DNA of 64,000 nucleotides from Hydrogenophaga aromaticivorans (GTDB lineage Bacteria > Pseudomonadota > Gammaproteobacteria > Burkholderiales > Burkholderiaceae_C). Made by a program: the position numbers and the translations under genes. The notes below the pieces were generated by a model. The model was not told the DNA's origin, did not search any database, and saw only the letters and a list, made by a program, of their open reading frames with translations. The stretch covers positions 168,501 to 232,500 of the forward strand of contig NZ_VYGV01000001.1 in assembly GCF_013387465.1 (NCBI RefSeq). The letters are read 5' to 3'. Below are positions 1 to 6,847 of the stretch, piece after piece. Each line of letters starts with the position of its first letter. Positions within the stretch are counted from its first letter, which is position 1.

Positions 1-751
1 GCTTGATGCCGTCCACCAGGCTCTCGCGGCAGCCGTAGAGGTTGTCGAACTTGCTCTTGGTCACCGAGTCGTTGACGTTGATGGCGCGGAACATCAGCGT
101 GCCCTTGACCGACATCTCCTTCAGGCGGTGCACGCCGGTGGTGGTTTCTTCGGTCACGCCGATGATCTGGGCGCTCTTGCGGCTGTACCAGGTGCTGTCT
201 TCGGCCAGCTTGGCCTTGATGGCGGCGAACAGGATGCGCTCTTCTTCGCTGCCGGGGTTGGCCAGCACGCTCTGGTCCTTCTCGGCCTGCTTGCCCAGAT
301 GCATCAGCAGCGTGGCGTCGCCGCCGTCGTCCAGGATCATGTTCGGGCCTTCACCTTCGCTGCCCTTGGGGCCGAAGTCGAAGATGCGGTGGGTGTAGTC
401 CCAGTAGTCGGTCAGGGTTTCGCCCTTGACGGCGAACACCGGCGTGCCGGCGGCGGCGATCGCGGCGGCGGCGTGGTCCTGCGTCGAGAAGATGTTGCAC
501 GACGCCCAGCGCACTTCGGCGCCCAGCGCTTGCAGGGTCTCGATCAGCACGGCCGTCTGGATGGTCATGTGCAGCGAGCCGGTGATGCGCGCGCCCTTGA
601 GCGCCTGCTTGGGTGCGAACTCTTCGCGGATGGCCATCAGGCCTGGCATCTCGGTCTCGGCGATGCGGATTTCCTTGCGGCCCCAGTCGGCCAGGCCGAT
701 GTCGGTGATGACGCAGTCGGCGTTGACGGCGTTGGGAATGCGTGCGTTCAT
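1..751 (-). CDS. ahcY: Adenosylhomocysteinase (S-adenosyl-L-homocysteine hydrolase), N-terminal part
   Basis: Cytosolic enzyme that splits S-adenosylhomocysteine into adenosine and homocysteine, keeping the activated methyl cycle running. Only the first 250 residues are in the window; the gene runs off the left edge (family length is roughly 470-480 in this group). Visible are the family N-terminus, the substrate-domain stretch [19 protein letters not shown] with its conserved His, [15 protein letters not shown], and the start of the NAD-binding region ([21 protein letters not shown]). The ATG has a GGAG ribosome-binding site about 9 bases upstream. An SAH riboswitch lies in its leader, so the gene is expected to be induced by its own substrate. 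The family call is certain. Confidence 0.97.
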   Translation of the reverse strand, partial: MNARIPNAVNADCVITDIGLADWGRKEIRIAETEMPGLMAIREEFAPKQALKGARITGSLHMTIQTAVLIETLQALGAEVRWASCNIFSTQDHAAAAIAAAGTPVFAVKGETLTDYWDYTHRIFDFGPKGSEGEGPNMILDDGGDATLLMHLGKQAEKDQSVLANPGSEEERILFAAIKAKLAEDSTWYSRKSAQIIGVTEETTTGVHRLKEMSVKGTLMFRAINVNDSVTKSKFDNLYGCRESLVDGIK

Positions 752-774
752 GGTTCGCTCCAGTTGAGGTTGGC

Positions 775-824
775 AAAAACCACTGGACGCGGGGGCAAAA
801 AAAAGCCCATCGCACGTTCAGTGG
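775..824 (-). terminator. Candidate terminator hairpin between SAH riboswitch and ahcY
   Basis: On the minus strand, CCACTG (from 819-824) can pair with CAGTGG (from 780-785). Inside lies a second stem, GGGC with GCCC, closing a loop of eight T. The outer stem is followed by five T (775-779) and then the ahcY ribosome-binding region. The stem is irregular, with large internal loops, so this is a candidate expression platform and not a certain terminator. Confidence 0.35.
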
Positions 825-825
825 A

Positions 826-905
826 TGAGCGTCGTTGCATGGATTTCCGAGCCTCACGCCCCGCGCTGACCGGTGGTCAGGGGTGCGCTGCAACGCTCCT
901 CGGAT
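826..905 (-). promoter_or_regulatory. SAH riboswitch in the ahcY leader
   Basis: Read on the minus strand the leader begins CCGAGGAGCGTTGCAGCGC, has a variable hairpin, returns with GCGTGAGGCTCGG to close the first stem (CCGAG with CTCGG), and ends with GCAACGACGCTC, the strand expected to form the pseudoknot with the GAGCGTTGC segment. This is the known arrangement of SAH riboswitches upstream of ahcY in beta- and gammaproteobacteria. It starts directly after a TAGAAT -10 element, so the aptamer forms the very 5' end of the transcript. SAH binding normally turns expression on. Confidence 0.92.
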
Positions 906-911
906 CGCAAG

Positions 912-939
912 ATTCTACCGCAGACGGGTTTTTTTGACA
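912..939 (-). promoter_or_regulatory. Candidate promoter of ahcY
   Basis: On the minus strand a good -10 hexamer TAGAAT (912-917) is preceded by a weak -35 (TGTCAA, 16-base spacing). The predicted transcription start is near 905, exactly at the first base of the riboswitch aptamer. This agreement is the main support. It is an inference from sequence only. Confidence 0.5.
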
Positions 940-961
940 TCTGCGAAACTGTTCAACCTTT

Positions 962-1774
962 ATGCCTCATCTCTCGCTTTCAGATTGGCCAGCGGCCGCG
1001 CGCAGCCACATCCACGGTGTGCTCACCGACATCGACGACACCCTCACCACCGGAGGAGCGATCACGCCCGACGCGCTGGCCGCCCTGCACGCCCTGCGAG
1101 CCGCGGGCCTGCCGGTGTTCGCCATCACCGGCCGGCCCGCGGGCTGGAGCGAAGCCTTTGCGCTGGACTGGCCGGTCAATGCCATCGTGGCCGAAAACGG
1201 TGCCGTGGCGCTGTCGCGCGGCGCGGACGGTGGGCTGCACAAGACCTACCTGCAGGACACCGCGACGCGGCAAACAAACTTCGCGCGCCTGCAGGCGGTG
1301 GCGCATCGCATCCTGACCGAGCTGCCACAGACCCGCCTGTCGCAGGACAGCCCCGGGCGCGAAACCGACATCGCCATCGACCACAGCGAGTTCACCCAGC
1401 TGGACGGCGCGACCATCGCGCAGGTGGTGCGCCTGATGCAGGCGGGCGGCCTGCATGCCACGGTGAGTTCCATCCACGTCAATGGCTGGATCGGCCAGCA
1501 CGACAAACTGGCGGGTGCGCGCTGGGTCGTGCGCGAACAGCTCGGTCGGAATCTGGACGCCGAACTCCAGCACTGGGTCTACGTGGGCGACTCGACCAAC
1601 GACGCGGTCATGTTCGGCCACTTCCCGCACAGCGTGGGCGTGGCCAACGTGGCGCGGTTCTGGGACCGGCTCACGCACCGACCGCGTTATGTGACAGCGG
1701 GCGAACGTGGTGCCGGCTTTGTCGAGGTGGTGCGGGCCCTGCTGGACGGCCGCGGGACGGAGACCGCGGCATGA
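962..1774 (+). CDS. HAD-IIB family hydrolase (sugar-phosphate phosphatase type)
   Basis: Cytosolic haloacid dehalogenase-superfamily phosphatase of 270 residues. Motif I is DIDDT at residues 23-27 (nucleophile Asp23, acid Asp25), motif II is ITGR near 54-57, and the Mg-binding motif GDSTND lies near 209-214. The size and cap position fit the IIB group that includes mannosyl-3-phosphoglycerate and sucrose-phosphate phosphatases; the actual substrate cannot be told. The start is the ATG following a poorly conserved ribosome-binding site. It overlaps the next gene by ATGA, so the two are surely translated together, suggesting a coupled phosphatase and transporter function. Confidence 0.85.
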   Translation: MPHLSLSDWPAAARSHIHGVLTDIDDTLTTGGAITPDALAALHALRAAGLPVFAITGRPAGWSEAFALDWPVNAIVAENGAVALSRGADGGLHKTYLQDTATRQTNFARLQAVAHRILTELPQTRLSQDSPGRETDIAIDHSEFTQLDGATIAQVVRLMQAGGLHATVSSIHVNGWIGQHDKLAGARWVVREQLGRNLDAELQHWVYVGDSTNDAVMFGHFPHSVGVANVARFWDRLTHRPRYVTAGERGAGFVEVVRALLDGRGTETAA

Positions 1775-3006
1775 GCGAACACCCGCTGCCTCCTGGCCAC
1801 AGCGGCACCACCCTCCCGGCGGTGGCACCGACCCACGCCCGGCTCGGCCTGGTGGCCATCTTCGGCTCCACGTTTTTCGAGCTGGTGGGCTACTTCATGC
1901 TCATGCCGCTGCTGCTGTTGCGCCTCAAAGGGGACGGCGTGTCCAACGCGTTGGCCGGCCTGCTGGCGGCCACGGGCTGGGTGGGCGTGTTCGCCATCAC
2001 GTCGTTTGCTTCGGCCATCACGCAGCGGCTGGGGCGGCGGCCCACACTGTGGCTGGCGGCGCTGGTGCCGGTGCTGAGCACGACCGGCTTCCTGTTCACC
2101 AACTGGTTGCCCGCCTGGTTCGTGTTCGAGTTCGTGGCCGGTGCGGCGTCTGGCCTGCGCTGGGTGCTGGCCGAAGCGGTGGTGGCCGAGTTCGCGTCAC
2201 CCCGCCAGCGCGGGCGCATGGTGGGCCTGTTCGAAACCATGGTCGGCACCACCTTCGTGATTGGCCCCGCGCTGCTGGCGGCCGTGGGTGCGCAGAGCGC
2301 GCTGGCGCTGTGGCTGGTGCTCGCCAGCATGACCATCGGCCTGGTGTGGAGCCTGCTGATCCCGCCGCTGCCTCGCGCCCACGATGCCCACAGCGCGCGC
2401 GTCGGACTGCACGGCGTATGGCACGCGCTGCGCGCGCACCCGCTGATCATGACGGTGGGTTTTGTCGGTGGCTTTTTTGAGAGCGGGCTCACGTCCATCC
2501 TGCCGCTGTACGGGCTGGCCCTGGGCCTGGGCGCCACGGCGGCGGCCCTGCTGGTCTCGGCCAGCGGTCTGGGCAGCGCGCTCATGATGCTGCCCGCCGG
2601 GTTGCTGGCCGACCGGCTGAGCGCACACCCGCGCTGGGGCAACGAGGGTCGCGCGCGGCTGGCGATCATGCACGCCTGCGCGCTGGTCACACTGGCGGCC
2701 ACGGCGCTGATTCCTTTCGTGGCCGGCACGCCCTGGCTGGCGGCGGCGGTGGCCTTCCTGTGGGGTGGCGCCGGCGGCAGCCTCTACACGCTGGCGATGA
2801 TCGACATCGGCTCGCGCGAACAGGGCATCACACTGGTCAACAGCACGGCGGTGCTGGTGCTCTCGTACACCCTGGGCGGCGTGCTGGCGCCCGCGCTGGG
2901 GGCGGCCATGCTGGACTGGGCGCCGGTGGTCGGCTTTCCGGCGCTGCTGCTGGCCGTGGCCGGGCCGGGCTGGTGGTTGCTGCGCCGCGCCAACCGCGCC
3001 GTTTGA
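1771..3006 (+). CDS. Major facilitator superfamily transporter
   Basis: Inner-membrane protein of 411 residues with about twelve hydrophobic segments, the usual MFS layout. After a hydrophilic 25-residue N-terminus the first helix starts at LGLVAIFGSTFFELVGYFML. The loop after helix 2 carries QRLGRRPTLW, matching the MFS loop 2-3 signature. The start codon overlaps the stop of the HAD phosphatase (ATGA). The substrate is unknown; pairing with a sugar-phosphate type phosphatase is only a hint. The longer upstream extension of the same frame runs through the HAD gene and is not real. Confidence 0.88.
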   Translation: MSEHPLPPGHSGTTLPAVAPTHARLGLVAIFGSTFFELVGYFMLMPLLLLRLKGDGVSNALAGLLAATGWVGVFAITSFASAITQRLGRRPTLWLAALVPVLSTTGFLFTNWLPAWFVFEFVAGAASGLRWVLAEAVVAEFASPRQRGRMVGLFETMVGTTFVIGPALLAAVGAQSALALWLVLASMTIGLVWSLLIPPLPRAHDAHSARVGLHGVWHALRAHPLIMTVGFVGGFFESGLTSILPLYGLALGLGATAAALLVSASGLGSALMMLPAGLLADRLSAHPRWGNEGRARLAIMHACALVTLAATALIPFVAGTPWLAAAVAFLWGGAGGSLYTLAMIDIGSREQGITLVNSTAVLVLSYTLGGVLAPALGAAMLDWAPVVGFPALLLAVAGPGWWLLRRANRAV

Positions 3007-4128
3007 TCAGGGGGCAGCGGTCGGAGCGCTCGCCGCCAGCGGGGCGGGCATCGACGAAGGGGCCGGCGCAGGCGCCGGCTTGTGGGCACCGTCAAACACC
3101 CGGTCGGCCACGCCGCCACCGATCCACATGCCCACCAGCGTCACCCAGGCCGTGACGGCGAAGATGGCGCCGCCGGTCATGCCCGCGCCCACGGCGCAGC
3201 CGCCGGCCAGCATGGAGCCAAAACCCATCAGGATGGCACCGATGATGTAGCGCGGCATGGTGTAACCACCGCCAAAACCTTCGAGCTTCCAGTCCCGGCC
3301 GACCAGGGCGCCGATCAGCGAACCCAGGAACACGCCGGGCATGAGGCCAAGGTCAAAGTTCCAGGGCTCGCCAGGGTTGCTCAACACCCGCATCAGCCAT
3401 TCGGCCGACGGGCCACTGAAGGTCATGCCCTGGACTTGCACCGGCTCGAACGAATGCGCCAGCACCTGGTAGGTGGCCAGCCAGGCCAGCGCCACAGCCA
3501 GCCCGGTGCCGATGCCGCCAGCCCACTTCCAGAAGCCCCAGCCGCTGTAGTAGGCAAAGAAGCCCGCCGTCACCAGCCACACCGCGGCGAAAGCCAGCCC
3601 GTCCATCGGGCCGACGCCCAGCAGCGCCAGCAGGCTGCGCGCGGGGCCACCGTCCACCGTCCACCAGCCGGCGATGGTTTCGCGCCAGGGCGCCAGCACG
3701 CCACTGAGCGAAGCCTGCGCCGTCACGGCGAAGATCAGACCCGAGAGCAGCGCCCGCAGGTTGCCGTTGGCCGAGAGCACCAGCAGGCGGCTCGCGCAGC
3801 CGCGCGTCATCACCATGCCCACGCCGAAGATCAGACCACCGATCAGCGCGCCCGATAGGCTGCCGCGGGAAGACAGCTGGCGTGCGGTGCTCACGTCCAG
3901 CAGCCCGGAGACCACGAACAGCTGCACGGCCACCACGGCGGTGGAAAAGGCCAGCAGCCAGACCGCGAGCTTCTCGCCGAACTTGCCGTGCCAGAACTCG
4001 ATCACGGCCGCGCGCAGGCAGAACCTGGAGCGCTGCGCAAAAAAGCCGAAGGCCAGCCCGGTGAGCAGGCCACAGACCGCCAGCACACCCGGTTCACCAA
4101 AACGCTCGATCCAGCCCGTCCAGTCCAT
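3007..4128 (-). CDS. YeeE/YedE family (TsuA-like) sulfur-compound transporter
   Basis: Polytopic inner-membrane protein of 373 residues in the YeeE/YedE (DUF395) family, whose characterised member TsuA imports thiosulfate. Two internally repeated Gly-Cys motifs are present: IFGVGMVMTRGCASRL and, in the second half, GFGSMLAGGCAVGAGMTGG. Their cysteines line the substrate path in the family. The C-terminus is Pro/Ala-rich. I chose the ATG of MDWTGW because AAGAG sits at a proper distance before it. An in-frame ATG five codons upstream (4143) has no ribosome-binding site. It ends back-to-back with the MFS gene. Thiosulfate is the likely but unproven substrate. Confidence 0.85.
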   Translation of the reverse strand: MDWTGWIERFGEPGVLAVCGLLTGLAFGFFAQRSRFCLRAAVIEFWHGKFGEKLAVWLLAFSTAVVAVQLFVVSGLLDVSTARQLSSRGSLSGALIGGLIFGVGMVMTRGCASRLLVLSANGNLRALLSGLIFAVTAQASLSGVLAPWRETIAGWWTVDGGPARSLLALLGVGPMDGLAFAAVWLVTAGFFAYYSGWGFWKWAGGIGTGLAVALAWLATYQVLAHSFEPVQVQGMTFSGPSAEWLMRVLSNPGEPWNFDLGLMPGVFLGSLIGALVGRDWKLEGFGGGYTMPRYIIGAILMGFGSMLAGGCAVGAGMTGGAIFAVTAWVTLVGMWIGGGVADRVFDGAHKPAPAPAPSSMPAPLAASAPTAAP

Positions 4129-4274
4129 GGCCACTCTTTTCATGAAAATATGCGCAAGCGACCATGTTACGCCGCGCTGCGGCGTGGGACTTGATGCGGC
4201 GCAACATCTGGCGCCGTGGTGATAGCGGGTAAGCTCAAACCACCACCCTGCCCACTGTCCCTGAAAGGAACCCC

Positions 4275-4661
4275 ATGGCCATCCCCTGGCTGGTTGCCCT
4301 GAAAGTCATTCCCTGGGGCGACGTGATCGAACATGCGCCCAAGGTGCTCAACGCCGCGCGCAAGTTGCTGGACCGGCAGCGCGCTCCGGCGCCGACCCCC
4401 GAAGCGCCGAAAGAGGTGATCGACCCACCGGGCGCCGCCCAGCCCAGCCTGGCCGCACTCAACGCCCGCCTATTCAGCGCGCAACAGGAGATCACCCAGT
4501 TGACGCAGACCCAGACCCAACTCGCCCAGACGGTGACCGAACTCGCCGAGCAGAACGCCCGGCTGGTCGGCGCGGTGGAGGTGCTGCGGGTGCGCACGCG
4601 CCTGCTGCTCTGGGGCGTGGCCTTGCTGCTGTTGGGCGTGGTCTGGCTGGCCTGGCGTTGA
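4275..4661 (+). CDS. Small coiled-coil protein with C-terminal membrane anchor
   Basis: Hypothetical protein of 128 residues that I cannot assign to a named family. A short N-terminal hydrophobic stretch is followed by a Pro-rich linker (about residues 40-58). A polar Gln/Thr/Leu-rich heptad-like segment (about 62-100, with ITQLTQTQTQLAQTVTELAEQ) is likely a coiled coil. One strong transmembrane helix (about 110-127) ends in WR. An AAAGGAA ribosome-binding site precedes the ATG. It is probably a tail-anchored inner-membrane protein. It stands alone between convergent and divergent neighbours. Confidence 0.7.
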   Translation: MAIPWLVALKVIPWGDVIEHAPKVLNAARKLLDRQRAPAPTPEAPKEVIDPPGAAQPSLAALNARLFSAQQEITQLTQTQTQLAQTVTELAEQNARLVGAVEVLRVRTRLLLWGVALLLLGVVWLAWR

Positions 4662-4691
4662 TCCGGCTTCAGCGAAGGGGGTGACAGCGGT

Positions 4692-5435
4692 TCAGCGCCG
4701 CTGAAACGGGGCCTGGTACAGCCACACCGGTTTGCCGTCCACGTTCTGCAGCCGTGCGCGGTGCGCCCAGCCGACCGCCTCAAACTCCAGACTGACCAGC
4801 CAGCTCCCCGACCGCAGTTCCCTGGCCGCCTTGTCCATCGCGCGCGACATGCTTTCCGGACGCTGGAACAGATAGACCAGGTCGTAGCCCGACCAGTCCG
4901 CGGCCCAGATATCGGCCCGGCGCACCTTCGCAAAACGGCAGCGCAAGGCGCACAGGGCCGTCAGCGGCCAACTCCATTCGAGGCCCAGGATGCGCGCCTG
5001 GGGGTATTCACCGTGCAGCGCCTTCAGACCGGCACCGAGCCCGCAGCCCGCGTCCACCACGTGGGCACCGGCGGGCAGCGGCGCTTTCAAGGCCAGGCCT
5101 TTCAGCGCCAGGGCCGGTGTGGGGAACAGCGGCGCGTCGCGCCAGGTGTTGAGCGGGTACAGCGCCAGCAGCAGCGCCAGCGGCACCAGCCAGACCCAGC
5201 CTGGCAGCGCACCGGCAGCCCCCGTGACCAGCAAGGAGAGCGGAAAGCCGCCGAGCATGAACGCCCGGCGCCAGGGGGTTCGGCCGGTCCAGGCCGGCGC
5301 GCCCGAGACCAGCAGCGCCAGCACGAACGCCGCCACTGCCCCCAGCCCCGCCGCCCGCAACCCCACGAAGACCGCCCAGGCGAGCGCCCAGGTCAGCAGT
5401 GCGGGGAGGGGCCAGATCAGCATGGTGAGCGGCAT
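4692..5435 (-). CDS. Membrane-anchored class I SAM-dependent methyltransferase-like protein
   Basis: Protein of 247 residues. The first ~100 residues hold several hydrophobic helices (LIWPLPALLTWALAWAVFVGL, AAFVLALLVSGA, PGWVWLVPLALLLALYPL). A soluble Rossmann-type domain follows, with the SAM-binding motif I VVDAGCGLGAGL, the acidic end of strand 2 (ILGLEWS) and DLVYLFQRPESM in the motif IV position. It presumably modifies an unknown substrate at the cytoplasmic face of the membrane. I start it at the ATG of MPLTML, because the upstream extension of the frame overlaps the YkgJ-type gene. The substrate is unknown. Confidence 0.75.
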   Translation of the reverse strand: MPLTMLIWPLPALLTWALAWAVFVGLRAAGLGAVAAFVLALLVSGAPAWTGRTPWRRAFMLGGFPLSLLVTGAAGALPGWVWLVPLALLLALYPLNTWRDAPLFPTPALALKGLALKAPLPAGAHVVDAGCGLGAGLKALHGEYPQARILGLEWSWPLTALCALRCRFAKVRRADIWAADWSGYDLVYLFQRPESMSRAMDKAARELRSGSWLVSLEFEAVGWAHRARLQNVDGKPVWLYQAPFQRR

Positions 5436-5451
5436 TGTCGCCGCTACGGGA

Positions 5452-5784
5452 TCAGGTTTTTTGTTCGGACGGCAGGGTCTGCAGCGTCGCGTCGCAGCCC
5501 ACACCGGCAGCGATCCAGCGCCGCGCCAGCCGGCGCAGCAGCGGCGCAGCCCAGCGCCAGCGCGGACCGAGCACGCCTTCGGCATCGCTGACCGCACCGC
5601 AACGGTACAGCGCCTCGGCGTCGCTCCAGCGCAGCGCGTCACAGGCGCCATGCCGCTTGCGCGAAATCACCTGACCCAGCGGGCAGGGTTCGGCCAGGCA
5701 ACACACGCCGCAGCCGTTGCAGGGCGCGCCCGGCACGGGCTTGAGGGGCGCGGCCGGGTGGATGTGGATGACCTGATGTGCCAT
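5452..5784 (-). CDS. YkgJ-like CxxC cluster protein
   Basis: Small protein of 110 residues. Near the N-terminus it carries CNGCGVCCLAEPCPLG, a dense cysteine cluster typical of the YkgJ/zinc-iron-chelating family (CxxCxxCC...C), then CDALRW. These proteins are thought to bind an Fe-S cluster or zinc; the biochemical role is unknown. It lies 16 bases upstream of the methyltransferase-like gene on the same strand and is probably co-transcribed with it. The start was chosen at MAHQVIHIHP, where the family similarity begins. Confidence 0.8.
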   Translation of the reverse strand: MAHQVIHIHPAAPLKPVPGAPCNGCGVCCLAEPCPLGQVISRKRHGACDALRWSDAEALYRCGAVSDAEGVLGPRWRWAAPLLRRLARRWIAAGVGCDATLQTLPSEQKT

Positions 5785-5911
5785 CGGCGCAGGGTACCGC
5801 ACGGGCTTCGCGGAGCGCCGCGTCGCGCAGGTGATTGGTTCCGCTTGCGGCCGGCCAGCGTCGTGCCCTAAGGTGGAGCCGTTCCCACCCCCACAACATT
5901 CAGGAGACACC

Positions 5912-6814
5912 ATGACCATCCCCGCGCCGTTTTCGCCGTTCATCTCGGGCTACACCTTCTTTGAAAGTCCGCGCTGGCACGACGGGCAACTCTGGCTGTC
6001 GGACTTCTACACCCAGCAGATCGTGCGGGTGACCCTGCAGGGCGAGGTGACGCCGGTGGCCGAGGTTCCCGAGCAACCCTCTGGCATGGGCTGGCTGCCC
6101 GACGGTCGCCTGCTGGTGGTGTCGATGCGTGACCGCCGGATCCTGCGGCAGGAAGCCGACGGCAACCTCGTCACCCACGCCGACCTCTCGTCGGTGGCGC
6201 TCGGACACATCAACGACATGGTGGTCGATGCCCAGGGCCGCGCCTATGTCGGCAACTTCGGCTTCGACCTCATGGGCGGAGGCACGCCGCGCACAGCCAC
6301 CCTGGCGCGGGTCGATCCCGACGGTTCGGTCCAGGTGGTGGCCACCGATCTCTACTTCCCCAACGGCAGCATGATCACGCCCGACGGCCAGACCCTGATC
6401 GTGGGCGAGACCATGGGCAACCGCATCTCGGCCTTTGACATCCGGGCCGATGGCAGCCTGGGGCCCCGCCGCGACTGGGCACGCTTCGGTGAACTGCCGG
6501 CACTGACCGACATGGCCTCGGTGCTGGGCAGCCTGAGCGCCGCACCCGACGGCGCCACACTCGACGCCGACGGCGCGGTCTGGTTTGCCGACGCGGTCGG
6601 CCACCGCGTGGTGCGCATGGCCCCCGGCGGCGAGGTGCTCGAAAGCCGTTCTACGGGCGAACAGGGTGCCTTTGCCTGCACGCTGGGCGGCCCGGACGGG
6701 TGCACCCTGTTTGTTTGTGTCGCCCCGGACTTTTACGAACACGCCCGCCGGGCGGCACGCGAAGCCGCGGTCTGGACCACGACGGTCAGCGTGCCGGGCG
6801 CCGGGCGCCCCTGA
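5912..6814 (+). CDS. SMP-30/gluconolactonase/LRE family protein
   Basis: Six-bladed beta-propeller hydrolase of 300 residues. The N-terminal ESPRWHDGQLWLSDF contains the Glu that contributes to metal binding in SMP-30/gluconolactonases. NDMVVDAQGRAYVGNFGFD and a later DADGAVWFADAVGHRV are typical blade motifs with the metal-binding Asn and Asp. The family opens sugar lactones or related esters; the exact substrate is not predictable. A clear CAGGAG ribosome-binding site precedes the ATG. A repeat hairpin directly follows the stop codon. Confidence 0.88.
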   Translation: MTIPAPFSPFISGYTFFESPRWHDGQLWLSDFYTQQIVRVTLQGEVTPVAEVPEQPSGMGWLPDGRLLVVSMRDRRILRQEADGNLVTHADLSSVALGHINDMVVDAQGRAYVGNFGFDLMGGGTPRTATLARVDPDGSVQVVATDLYFPNGSMITPDGQTLIVGETMGNRISAFDIRADGSLGPRRDWARFGELPALTDMASVLGSLSAAPDGATLDADGAVWFADAVGHRVVRMAPGGEVLESRSTGEQGAFACTLGGPDGCTLFVCVAPDFYEHARRAAREAAVWTTTVSVPGAGRP

Positions 6815-6841
6815 GAGCCTTCGACAGGCTCGGTCCGAACA
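6815..6841. repeat. Interspersed palindromic repeat, family A copy 1
   Basis: GAGCCT-TCGAC-AGGCTC forms a perfect six-base stem and is followed by GGTCCGAAC. The core CCTTCGACAGGCTC recurs at 18722-18735. It fills the gap between the converging SMP-30 and UvrA genes. It resembles short REP-like elements common in proteobacteria; there is no T-run to make it a classical terminator. Confidence 0.6.
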
Positions 6842-6847
6842 GATATT

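Noticed and set aside
835..1770. Upstream extension of the MFS frame
   Set aside because: It runs through the riboswitch region and the HAD gene in another frame; the ATGA overlap start is far better.
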